Below, piece after piece: positions 1 through 12,900 of a DNA stretch of 64,000 bases. The stretch is from NCBI RefSeq assembly GCF_020184175.1, contig NC_065531.1, forward strand, positions 66,790,806 through 66,854,805, in the 5' to 3' direction. This stretch comes from Aphis gossypii. Its lineage: Eukaryota > Arthropoda > Insecta > Hemiptera > Aphididae. Positions within the stretch are counted from its first letter, which is position 1, and each line of letters starts with the position of its first letter. The notes beneath the pieces were generated by a model. It did not search any database and had not been told where the DNA came from. It saw only the letters and a program-made list of their open reading frames with translations. The translations under genes were made by a program, and so were the position numbers.

Positions 1-1780
1 TTGAACTTATGCATTTGATATTAAATGAACACTTAATTAGGATCGTATTCTGTATATCGTCAAAGGAGACAGGTTGAAAAGCTGTCAAAATCATTTTATG
101 AAGTGTACACAGTCTCTGTTCTAACAATTGTTACCAAAAAATACCTATTAATAAACAATAAAAATAAATATAATAATTATAATCGAAGCGTATATTGTGT
201 TATTTTCAAAAGAAATAATAAGCTTTAATTATTAAACACGAATAAAAATAAAAACTGGTAAGTTTCTATCATCTTATCTATTATCCTACTCAAGATGAAT
301 GTCAAACTACTAAAGTACGTGTTACATACAAGTACATCTTGTTATTTTACAAGGGTGAAAATGTTGGTTTCATTTAGGTAATGAAAAAATAATAACTAAT
401 TACACAACATAACTTTGTGTACAAAAGTTCTATATATATGTAGTCACTTAATAGTGTATAGAAGAGTGTAGTTATCAGTTGCAAACAATTACATTTTCTA
501 AAAACAAAGCACTATCTATTTTTCGACACCGATAAATCTATTTTATTTTACATTTAAGTTCTCTCATAAAATCGAGTATTTTAAAGTATTTTCTTGTTTA
601 TACGCGTATAATGGTAAGAACATTTTGAATGCTCTCATTATTCAAAGAATACAAATAACTCGACGTTATTCAAGCATGTCTTGCACTACCAGGAAACGTC
701 AAGGTAATTATTTTCAGCGAAACCTACATCAATTACGGAAGCTGCGAATACGGGATGATTTTTAATTATGTAAGACCGAAATTTTTACTTATTTTAATTC
801 AAGTTTACCAACACGTTAAATGGTTTATACATTACGGTTAATGTTAACAATCTGCTAATGTTAACATTAGTTAATAAGTAATATCCATGTGGTTTGGCTA
901 ATATCATTATAACAATATTATTTTAATATCATTCTGCTAAATATGTAAAAATAAAACTGTGTATCGTGGGTATAATACATTGAAGTTTTAAATTTCATAC
1001 GGTTCTGTTACTTAATATTGTATACGATATAATATTAATATTATGTCACTAATGTTTTATAATAATTATAATACTGTTGTGGTTATTAAATCATCGAATT
1101 ACATTAGAACAATATATCTACGAATAATAATGAATTTTAATTGAATCTATAAGTTTCTCCAAGCGAATGTCGGAAACAGCGTCAAAGTGACTGTATGGTG
1201 TAGGTAATCTAACTGTTGTTGAGATAAATCGAGTCGATTCAATAAATTTAACATTTGCAATTTGCTGTCGTGTAATTTAGGGAAGACAATAATTCTATAG
1301 TATTCCTGATTAAATATGGTACTGTGCACAATATTATATACCAGAAAATGTCTTGGAACTAGTTTGGTGTGAATCTATTGTTTTAATAAATCTTAACGAA
1401 ATGTCATGTGTTTCCAAATTATTGTTGTGTTATATTGAATCAGAATTTGAGATTATAAAATGTGTTTTAATAAAGAAAGTAAAGTAAAGAAAATGTTTCA
1501 CTTTATTATGCTATATATAAAGATAGGTATTTGAAATGTTTTGCTTTTTTTCAGATTTATTATATATGATCAAAATTTATTTTGTTTTATCAAAGAAAAT
1601 TATAGACGTAATAAAAGGTTTATTTTAAGTTCATAAGTTCTTTATATTTTCTCCCTCCTCCCAAACAAAAAAATAATCAAAAAATACATAAAAATATCTA
1701 TTCACAATTTTTTTATTTTGCAAATATATTTTAATCTACAAAACTTTTTGTAGTTGTATTTATTTTTCAGTTAAATGCAA

Positions 1781-1831
<51 letters not shown>

Positions 1832-1845
1832 CATATATATATATA
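1781..1845. repeat. (AT)n microsatellite
   Basis: About 65 bp of TA dinucleotides with occasional C interruptions. Confidence 0.9.
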
Positions 1846-1888
1846 AATTATTTTAACGTCTAAGGTAAATCAATTGTAAAGTGACATT

Positions 1889-2140
1889 AATTGTTTATAA
1901 GTGTTTGAAGTACAAATATTGACCATATTGGATATTTGAAGGCTTAATAACAATTTATATACTCAAACAATCTATAAATTTCGATAAAAAAAAAATAAAT
2001 GGTTGGTCAAAAAACTTAAAAATATAATAAAATATTCCACACAAGTTGTACTTGTAAAAACATAAACATATTTAAAAATAACGCACTATTTCTGTTATAA
2101 GCGTTTGAAGTTCAAATTTTGACAGAATTGGATAGTAAAA
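1889..2140 (+). repeat. Two divergent copies of a short motif
   Basis: TTATAAGTGTTTGAAGTACA followed by AATATTGACCATATTGGATA (from about 1897) is repeated about 200 bp later as TTATAAGCGTTTGAAGTTCA and AATTTTGACAGAATTGGATA. A weaker third trace may be at 5734. Probably debris of one interspersed repeat family. Confidence 0.4.
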
Positions 2141-4559
2141 ACAAAGAAAATATATGTACATTTTATTTAGTCTGATTGACCGTCTTTGCTCATAATAATT
2201 TTTCATATCATACAATCATTTAATATTAAATTTAAGTTTATCACATTAGTTATTGTGATTTACCCAATGACAAAATACACTTGACATCTACTTTACAGTG
2301 AAGAAAAGTAGACAGTAAATCTACTTGCGTTCCTTTAGTTTTTCAATTATTAACGTAAAATTAATTGAATTTAAATATTAAAAATTAGAAAAAAGCACAA
2401 TCATTTATAATATATTTGAAATTGTTGGATACTTAGATGTATAATTTATATTTCTAAGTATAAAGGTTTCATTGTTTTTTTTTATTTAATTAGAACAGTG
2501 TAACTGCTCTAAAAGTTTTGTTAATCTTAGCTCTTGGAATCGTTTCTTGCCAGTGATTTATTCATTGTAGCCTTCAAGTTTATATTAAAATACCACAGGC
2601 TTACGTTAAGGTGAGTAAATTTAGACTTTAAATATCATTTATATTCGTATATATTTATGAGAATCATTAGAATATCTGTCCTTTTTACCTTTAATTTATT
2701 TTTAGAAATATTTTTATAATGGACCATTGGACCCTGTAAAAAAATGTTGTTATACAAATTATATTCCTGAAAAAAAGTACTCTGTGATTCAAACTTAAAC
2801 CAATTCTAAGTTTTTTTTTTTTATTGATTGCCTATGAATCATAAATTATCCTACTCTTACTTCATATTATTATATTTTTATCAATATCAATACCATATTA
2901 ATATTTAATTTATATATAATAATAAGACGTGTTCATTGCTGAGTAAAAGTTGTTTGGTTTTTATAATATTATGATTAGATATTATTATATGAATATTATT
3001 TCAACTAGGTATACGTTTTATAATCTTAGATAATGGAAAAAAACTCTAATTAAGGAAAATAAAAATGGCTGCCATATTTTATAAATTACTATTACCTACG
3101 TCCATCACAATCATCTGTATTAAAACTCCACAAATATTTGTTTTTGTAATATTTAAGAACGAAATTGAATTATGAAATGTGTATCAATATTTATTCTGGT
3201 TACAAGAGTTTTTGCTTTTTTCATCGTAAGAATTATATAAATAGTATATTATGCGGTATTATAATAATATGATGTCTTGAAACGTTTTATTAAACGTAGA
3301 ACAATATTTATGGACAGCTTATGCACCATATCCTCGTGCAGTTATGTATGTTTATTTTTTACTATAAATTATATTTTCACAGTATTATTTAATGGCAACA
3401 GAATATTTCAATAATATTAATATTTTTAAGTAAGTAGGTATCATAGTTTAAGATAAACTTCGTTGTTTATCATTTATTATGGTTCTTATTAAATAAAATT
3501 ATAAGTATATTATTTTTTTCATACATTAAATATGTGGAATTTATTGCTTTTTTTATAACTTAGAAATTCTAATTACATAATACCAACAATATAAGATACA
3601 TCGTATAGCTAACGAATTTATTTCTTTCCGGTATGTAAAACATATTTCGTTGGTATATCACGAATTACACCAACTTTCAAATCATATCGAAACATTTGTG
3701 TAAAGTAAATTAAATTATGTTGAATGTTTGGCATGTACAACCAAAACTCTGATATTTGTTCCCCTTAATTAAATAATTCAGTACACAGATAAAGCTGATA
3801 AAGTTCTTTGGTTTGATGTATTTTACCGTTTCCGGAATCATATATCGATGAGAGGGGGAAATAATTTATCAATGGACATTAATCGTAAAATGAACCTTAA
3901 TATAACAATAAGCAATTTAATATATTAACTGAGGTGCATTGTATATTCTAATTGTCAAACGATTTAATTTTTACTTAAAATTTCTAATCAAATATTAATA
4001 CAGTTATGCAAAACATGCGGCTTCTGTATAGTTATAGTAAAATAATAAACGATTAATTATTTTTAACAATATATATTTTAAATCTCATATATTAATATAA
4101 TAATTTAGCTTTTTATCCAGCTGTATTAGAATTTTAAAATAAACAATATTAATATTAGTCTTAATATTTACTAGTTGCGTAAAAAAAAATAATTTATAGT
4201 TTATATTATTATAAACTATTTTTAAAATATTATAATATACTGATTTTCACCCGCGTGATCCACCCCCGTGGATAGTTGTTTGCAAATTGAGGGGCTGTTA
4301 CTTTGTCTTATAGTTATTTCGATCATAAAATGCTTTAGTGTACATACCTTAACCTACGCATAATAATAATAATTTAAAGTGTTTATAAATTCTCATAAAT
4401 ATACTTATAGACAATAAAAATAATTTTTTTCTCACATTAATATCATTATTTTTACACCGGGAAATATATTATATAATACTATTATAATGTCGTTAAATGA
4501 ATAACAATAATAATGATTTTTAAACAACAACATTGGGCATGGCATTCTGTGGGTCTTCG

Positions 4560-4810
4560 CATCATACAGCCAATCAGCGCGCTACTGACTTACTATACTA
4601 CTTTTCTATTGGTTATTATTATTATTATTATTGGTTTAACATAACTTAACTACTCGAGTCTCAAGATTAAGCATGTCAGTTGTAGTTAGAACGCAGTGAT
4701 CTATACTTCAAACCCCGCAGGACCGTTCAAAGCACCGAGCCGTTGTCACATCTTATATTTGTCAAAAATATTAATTGATCCGTCGTCGATTTTGTGTACA
4801 AATTCTGAGG
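4560..4810 (+). promoter_or_regulatory. Promoter-like patch with CCAAT boxes, an initiator-like site and a donor
   Basis: A less AT-rich patch contains CCAAT in AGCCAATCAGCGCG (about 4568) and an inverted copy in CTATTGGTTA (about 4605). Both are typical NF-Y sites. An arthropod initiator-like TCAGTTG lies at 4676, and a donor-like CTGAG|gtaggt follows near 4809. The arrangement could be a promoter with a noncoding first exon, conceivably of the receptor gene 17 kb downstream. No expression evidence can be read from sequence. Confidence 0.25.
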
Positions 4811-7132
4811 TAGGTCGTAAGCGACTGCTTAACTATATACTTGAAACAGTTATTTTAATATATTATAATATATATACTATACATACGTCAAAATTTAAAT
4901 TTTACAGGAGAGACACAAAACTTATTTTGTGTAACTTATTATGTTTGCTTTTCGAAATAAATGAAATAGAGATACTCATACTGTTAATAAAAGAACACGA
5001 AGATATGTTTCGTTACACACCAAATAGTGTGTTTAGACACAAATATATTAGTTTTATATATTATAATATATTGGACATGTTCCCTAACAATAATATTCAA
5101 TAAAATTATGCAGTAGTTTGTGATTGTAGTAGTATGAGTAGTATGACAATATACATCTTTTTAACCTGTTCAATGTTCATTTCAAAATAATAATTTCCTA
5201 CGGATAAACCACGTTAAAAAAAATCAGGTGATAGCGAATATTAAGCAAAAATCAAAAAACAACACATATCAATAATAATAATATACTTGCTATAAATTAT
5301 ATTATGAATTATTAGATCTTAAGAGGAGTGATGAATGTATTGATTTTTGAGAGATGTAGTTTTTTTATTTTTGTGAATAATTTGTCGAGTAAGTTCTTCG
5401 AGAATGGTTTTGGATATAGAATTAGATATTTTTTGTACTTCAGAGAGGACCATACATAAAAATTGCCTTTAATTATTTTTTTAATCTTAGAAAACAAACA
5501 AAAAATTAGGGGAAAACAGGAATTTTTACGCAAATCTAATTTTTGACGTAAATTGGAAACGAATAACCATATATATTATAAATCTTCACCAAATTTGAGT
5601 ATAAATTATAATATTTTAAAAATATTTTGACAATTTTTAAACTATTTACAAGCATTAGAAATTTCCTAGTTTTTTAGTTTTTCTTTTTTTTTAAAAGACA
5701 AAAATTCTATTAGAAAGGTAAAGTTAATTTTTTATAAGCATTTAAAATCCATGTAATTCAACTCATAAAATAATTATTTTTCCTCAAACAATTTTTGGTG
5801 TTTTGCATTAAAAAAAAAAAATAATAATGAGAGATACTCAACATTTTACAATACATTAAGTATTATTTTTATTATATACTAAGATTTTCAATAACGTTTA
5901 ACTCATTTTATGCATTTACAGGCACAATCAAATTTTTAATCTTTCTTAAAATCGTCGATAAAAAAATTATTTACAGAGTTAAAATTGTTGAAAATTTAAT
6001 ACAAGATTCGACATAAGTTATTCTTAAATCTGTTAAATCTATTATATGTTTAAATATATATATTATATTGGTTAAATATTTTTCATACATAATCGAATTT
6101 CAAATTTGAACGAAGTTACTTATTTAAATGATAATATAATATAACGATTCTAACTATTATTGTATATAATTTAAAAACATTATTAGCAGGAACTTAAACT
6201 TTAATGTATTTTATATTATTATGATTTGTGAATTTTACTATACTCACTAAAATGTTTGATTTATTTTAAAATATTATCTATTTCTAGGTTCTATGATTCT
6301 ATTTGTATTATCTTGTGATACTAAAATTGTTACAAAATTACCTTAATAGCTATACCAGTTCAGTTATTACTAGGTTAAGTTAGGACGATCGAGTCGATGG
6401 GCTTTTTTTGCACAGAATCGTCTTTTCTATACAATAATATATCTTTGAATTCAAATTTAACACATTTATTATAGTTACCTAATAATGAACACCTAATATA
6501 CAGTAAATGGTTACCCACTTACCTACCTTTTTTTATCTCTGCATATAATAATGTAAATTAATTAAATCGTGGGTTACCTAATAAATATATTGAGTTATTA
6601 ATAAAGTATATTAACTGGGGTATAATCATATACTAGTTATAACTAATATAGTATGTAACTTAATAGAATAAAACAGCAATTATTTATAATAATATAAATA
6701 TTATTCTAAAATCATTTATTTAACTTTGAAAAATTAAAGTTCATGAAATAAAAATTTAATAATCTCGTATTCACGGAGCCACGGAGGCTTATAGAATCAA
6801 AAAAAAAAAAAATAAAACATTTAAAACTAACGATTGAACATTTTTCCAGTTAACTGATTTCTTGCATTTCCCAAAAGAAATCTACCATGGTTTAAGCTAA
6901 GTAGTAAGTATCATTAAATATTAAAATTTGTGAAGAATAATATTAAAGAAAATTTGCATAATCAATGATCATCTTGTTATCAAAATGCATACAAAAAATA
7001 GATAGTTTTAATATATTCGAAACATGTGTACATCAAATTTATTAGCTAAGTGAATTATTTATATATAAGTATAATACTTGGAACGGAAGAACTTCAAAGC
7101 TATTCTTTTTTGCTTTTAAAATAAAGTATACA

Positions 7133-7134
<2 letters not shown>

Positions 7135-7175
<41 letters not shown>
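7135..7175. repeat. (AT)n microsatellite
   Basis: About 40 bp of uninterrupted AT dinucleotides. Confidence 0.9.
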
Positions 7176-9883
7176 TTAACTTAGAGTGTGGATCATTCTC
7201 TATGTATTGCATGCAAAAAAAATTTACTTAATCATAGAGTTCTATTTCGGCAAATATCAACAAAATGACATCAAACTTTTATTTCCCGTTTATTTTATTT
7301 TAGGTTTTTATTGTACAACAATGATATTTATAATAATATATTTTCATACGTGTATGTATATGAGTGCACATTTTTTCACTTTATTTTCACTATGATTTTT
7401 CAATATAACATAACTTTCAAAGAATAGGGAAACATTTAATATTCTGTAGTTTTTAGTTTTTAGCAATAAGATTAAATTATTGTTATTAAATATATTAGTA
7501 TGAATTTAATTTAAAATAATTATTAATAAAAATTTTAATATGTCAGTGGTTGATTACGAGCCTAAAGTTGACTAATAATTATTATCAGTGTATCGTAGCT
7601 GTCATATTTTTTACTGTGGTATCAATATAAACTTTTGAAATAGGTACTTGCAGTATAAAATATGAGGATAAAAAACGATTTTATTGTATGGTCTAAATGT
7701 TTACTATCAAACGCTTAAAAAATTAGTATATGTTATTATTATGGTATTTAATTGAAAACAGAAATAGTTATTTTAATAATTTCTCGTAATACTATTATAT
7801 TATTGTAAAGAAACACAATTAAAAATCAATAAACACATTTTGATTAAGAATATTTAGTATCATGGATTTAAATTTACTTTTTATGCCAGTTAAATACTAT
7901 CTGAAATCACTACAATACTCAGTAATTAAAACAAAGTAACATATTTTGATAATGAAAGTTTTCGTACGTTATAATTTATACGATGATGTACGATAGACTC
8001 ATGGTAGGTATTATAAATGTGCTTTGTTTAGCTTTTTTTTTCTTAACACATCAAATATTAATATATTAAGTCCTCTGTAATACGTTGTGATAACTGCATT
8101 TTTTTTTTTGCTGTACGGTACAATTAGTGTACCTACGGTGAGCAAAAAGCTTAATGATTATTTTTAGTCCTATTTTAACTTTAAACTTTATTCTGTATTC
8201 AGACCATCGGCTTACATAGTTAACATTTTAATTTTTGAAAGTTTTGTATTTGAATTTGAAGTTACATTATAAACTTTGATAAATATATACATAATATATA
8301 ATATATATAGATGATAACTAGCATTGATAATACCATCTTGGTGTTTTAAATTTTTTAAATATGCTAAATGGAAATATTTATCGTATTGTACAGATTAAAA
8401 TATAATTGGGTGAATTATTTAAAAATATTAATGCTAAGAAAGAAATAATTAGAACTTCACAAAGTTTTTTTATCTAAAAAAATTTATAAAACCTATTGTT
8501 TGAAATTCATTAATGGTATACTCGTATTTTTAGGGTGTCCAACCTGTCCAATTGTATTATAAAATTTTTTGTGGGATGCCGTCAATAATTGAGTTAAAAA
8601 TAACATTTCTAGTTGTCTTTTAGTTGTACTCTCTTTTGCTGTCATACAGACAAAGTTGACATTTTTATCCAATTTATTAATGTACTATGATTTATGAAGA
8701 ATGTAATATGTTCCGTTTGCTCAAACTATCGAATGTGCCATTATCAGAAAATGACTTTGTTTTTATGAGGAATAGGATGAAGAAAGTGGAGATAGTTTAA
8801 GTACGGAGCATGTTGTCAGAGTGACGGATGTATGATTAGGTATTGAATACATTTCATATCGATAATAGGGTTTTTTGGTTTAACTTATTCATTGTTTTTT
8901 GAAAGTGATAATCGGATTTTTAATGTGATTGGAAACTGCTCAATAATATATTGTTCATTTTGTTTTTGTTGATTGAAAAAAAAGTTTGTTTTTTTGCCAG
9001 AAATTGGACTATAATGAGCCTATTTGTTATATATAAGATAATTGATCCATTACCTAAGATTTTACATTTATAACAAGTGGAATCAGTAATTGGGCTACTA
9101 TTACTAGTATATTTTAATAAAATAATATATAGTTTATAATTTTCTACACCTATAGCAGCGCTCACTCTTTCCGACCCTATGTCTTGTAAAAAACTAACAA
9201 ATTATCTAATATTAATTAATATAGAATTGTGATCTTCAACAACGACCATAAGTTGTTTGCAAATTTAAAGATACCCATTTAATAGCAAAGAATATCCAAA
9301 ATTATAATTTTTTATAAGATTATGAAACATCGTGAATAGCGATCATAAATTGCATACTTAAAGATTCACGTTTAATATTTTATGTAATGCGACAATATAT
9401 GAGTAAAATAATTATTTTTTTATCATTGCAATATACTTGTCTTTAAATAAATTACTTTAATGACAATATCATAAAATATTATTAGGGATATAGGCTTATA
9501 GACCATTTAAGCTAACAAATGTTTTTTGTGTACAATGATATATTATCGAATTAAAATTTAACACAGACGTTTTAAAGTGCCAATTCAACACGTACTGTAT
9601 AATAAAACGGTATCCAATTGCTCAAAATTATTGATTTTTAAGAGTTATAAATAATATTATTTTATTCACGAAAGTTGAAATGACAAAATCCGTTGGCAAT
9701 GTTCAAAGAAAACATTTCAGCAAAAATATATACAAATATTATTCTACAATTAATAAATATTATATATTTGTAAATTTTTGTGTTGTACTCGTACTATTAT
9801 TATAATTTCCCAGTTATTATTAAAAATATTTATTTTATTTGTATCTGAATACTGGATAATAAAATAAATATTGTATACAAAAC

Positions 9884-9945
9884 ATGCAGATAAAATGTGG
9901 TCCAATCGGTATCGCCGGGGTTTTAAAAGGTTTGGGTTTGATGAG
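9884..9945 (+). CDS. Possible short initial coding exon of an unrecognised gene
   Basis: An ATG at 9884 opens a 20-codon frame (MQIKCGPIGIAGVLKGLGLM) that ends at a strong donor, ATGAG|gtgagt (9946). The stretch is much more GC-rich than its surroundings, as exons in this window are. The phase (2) does not continue the receptor frame at 22038, where a join would give an early stop. So it is either the first exon of another gene, part of a receptor 5' UTR, or chance. The next exon was not found. A phase-compatible acceptor exists at 25269, but the result is not convincing. Confidence 0.25.
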
Positions 9946-12900
9946 GTGAGTAATTTTCCTATATTATTATGTTTTAATTAATTTTTCAGTTAATAACTGT
10001 GGACGATGGTATAGTAAAATCATTATGTAATGATACTCATACTACTTGTCATTGGTACAATTAAACATTGCATTGTGTTTGATATCATAATATATAAGAT
10101 GAACTCGTATATATTTATCAAGATTATTTGACATACGTAATGCTAATGATTGTGAAACTTATACCATTTTTTTAATTATCATGGAAGAATTTTATTTTTA
10201 TAATTTTAGTTGATATAGAAGATAAATAAAATTTTTTTAAAAATCACTAAAATATGTTGTGCACAAATAATAATGCAATTAATAGTGGGATATTAATTAT
10301 GGGCTATACATTTTTATTTGATAAAAAAGAAATGTCTGTATGTATGGTAAAATTGATTACTATATAACAAAAAAAATATATTACTATCATTATAATTTTT
10401 TTTTATTTTAATAATTAATACTAAATAAAATATCACGAATATATTATTTAAATTCGAAATAGTGCATAAATTACAATTGTTAATTATTAGGTTCATTGTG
10501 TGAAATAAATTAATTTATCGATTACTTCTCTTTGATTTAGATAATTTTTTACAAATTAAAATACCATGTGGCATGTAACCTAAAATATTTAAAAGAAGTT
10601 AATACTCGTAATGTAAAATATTGTAGACGGATTAATCGTACTGTAAATAAAATTATTAAAAAATATAATACCTACTACTATAAGTATATAATTAATTCTG
10701 TAAATCTCTCATAAAAACTTGCTTGAAGTACAAACCATTACAAATTATTAATACAAATATGATAAAAATGAAATATAATAAAAACCACAACCTCTATAAA
10801 ATGAAACTTGCTCGTGAATATATTGTTGACGAGATTTTACAATGAATTTGCTCTTTGAACTTCTCTGATTTTATATAAAATCATACTCCTGAAAATATGG
10901 TAGATATTGTATCACATGTTTCCAGAACATTTTAATTGTTTGTTGAATTAGGTGTATACATATATATCTATATTTAATAATGGTTTTTCAGTATTCTTTG
11001 AGTTTTACTTTGTGAACGTTTTAAGCCCAGGGACATGAAAAAAAAATTTATTTTCAGTTCCCGGTAAATTTTTGTTTGTTGTCAAACGTAACTTTTTCAA
11101 TTTAATAGTAATAACTTATTTTTTACGGTTTTGAATTGTATACCGAATTATGTATATATTTATGTTTTGAAAAGAGAGTAGAAAGCGCCTGTGGTATTCT
11201 GTGAACCGGCAGTTACTCCGACTTTTTAAATATTATTCCGGTCGAAAATAACCAAAAAGTATAAAATTCAAACACAAAAATTCCATTAAGAAACCCAGTA
11301 AATGAAATGTTCGTTTAATATCTCGGTAAAATAATAATTATGAAAAATAATTCTTAAAATTACATCTGACAACAAAACAGTTATCTGTTAAATACTACGT
11401 CTGTATAGCTCATGAAAATATTTACTTGATATTATCAACATTTTCTTGTTCTATCTGATTTTTAGTTTTACCTATAATTTGACAAATGTATTTATTATTT
11501 ACATAATATTTAGGTGTATGTAAATAGGAAATTTAAACATTCATTTATTATTATATTACAGTTTATACAATATGCAATAATTCAATAAACCAATAACTAG
11601 TAATGTTCTCATCCAGCGACAAATAAGATGCCTATTAATAAATTTAAGATAGCTAATAAAATACTTTTTTTCTTCATATTTAATATCGAAATGTTGTATA
11701 CCTAATGGCATACCAATTTCGATAATATAATATGTAGTTACCGTTTGATGGATTGTTTGTTTAATAAATAACTTGTTGGTGTATACACGAATTGATCGTT
11801 GTATATTTATAGAGGAATGTAGGAAGATAATTTTATAAATATATTGTACTTTCAACCCGAATATTTGAATTTTTATCTGTAATTTAAATATATCATGATG
11901 CTAAATTTTAACAGTACTTATATTAAACTATAGTATTAAAGTTGTTATTATTATTTTTAGTTGATTAAATTAAAAATGCAATTATAAACGGGTCTATACA
12001 CAAATTACGAACGATATTGATTTACAAAAACACGTACTACGCATTGCGATATTATAATTATTATTTTTTTTTTCTGAAGTTAAACATTATTATTGATTTT
12101 AATTGATAATAAAACTAATTATAAATTCATTAAACTGACGTTAAAAAGTTAAAATATTCAAGTATACATCAAATAGACTACCTTAAAGATCTAATATTAT
12201 GTATGTCTGGAAATAAAACTTAACTGTTCTAATGTTATGTTTGGAGTATCAAAAACCTTTGATTGTATCTAGTTCTTAGTTCTTCTTCTAAAACTTCGTG
12301 ACATTCTTCCACCTTGTATTTACTGTTCTACAAATTTTATTAAGATAACCATTTCTTTGCCAACAACTCAACTAAGTTCGTTATTACATTTCTCCAATTT
12401 ACTCAATAAACTTGGAAGCCCTATTAAGAGTTAGGTGTTTAATCTTCTTTACTTTTAAAAATACCTTTGATCAACTAACGTCACCTCATTAAGACTGTAC
12501 TGATGATAAGATGATCATATATTTATAATCTATGCATGAAAATATCATCAAACAGCTTCTTTACAACTATATTCAAACATATATAAGTTCTATACTTATT
12601 TAATTTAATTATATTTAGTAAATAAACTAAAATAGAAGTCTGTTGATATCACTTTTAACCTCATAAAATTAAATATCAGTAGGATATACAACTCGTTTAA
12701 GCCAATTAATTATTGTAATTTTTTGTATAATTAGTATATAATTATATTTTAATAAACTTAATAAAAAAAATAATTTCCACTAAAATAGTCTACTATTTCT
12801 CCTAAAATGTACATTTATTATACTGTCTATACTCTATACGAGTAAAAGATAATTAAAACTTTCCTCGTAAAAATGTCTTGTATCTATGTACTACAACTAA

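Noticed and set aside
676..765. 29-codon basic ATG frame
   Set aside because: Too short to separate from chance; no promoter, conservation or homology can be judged from the sequence alone.
4696..5103. 135-codon open frame
   Set aside because: It begins at GTG, the first ATG lies near its end, no domain is recognised, and the second half is typical AT-rich translation (I, L, Y, N, K). It may overlap an untranslated exon.
5510..5570. Similarity to 29222-29275 (GGAAAACAGGAATTTTTACG against GGAAAAACGGGAATATTTAC)
   Set aside because: Only about 45 bp of loose, A/T-dominated similarity; possibly one old repeat family but not strong enough to annotate.
11556..11855. 99-codon minus-strand frame
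   Set aside because: About this many frames of similar length are expected by chance at this base composition, and no motif or coding-like codon use is visible.
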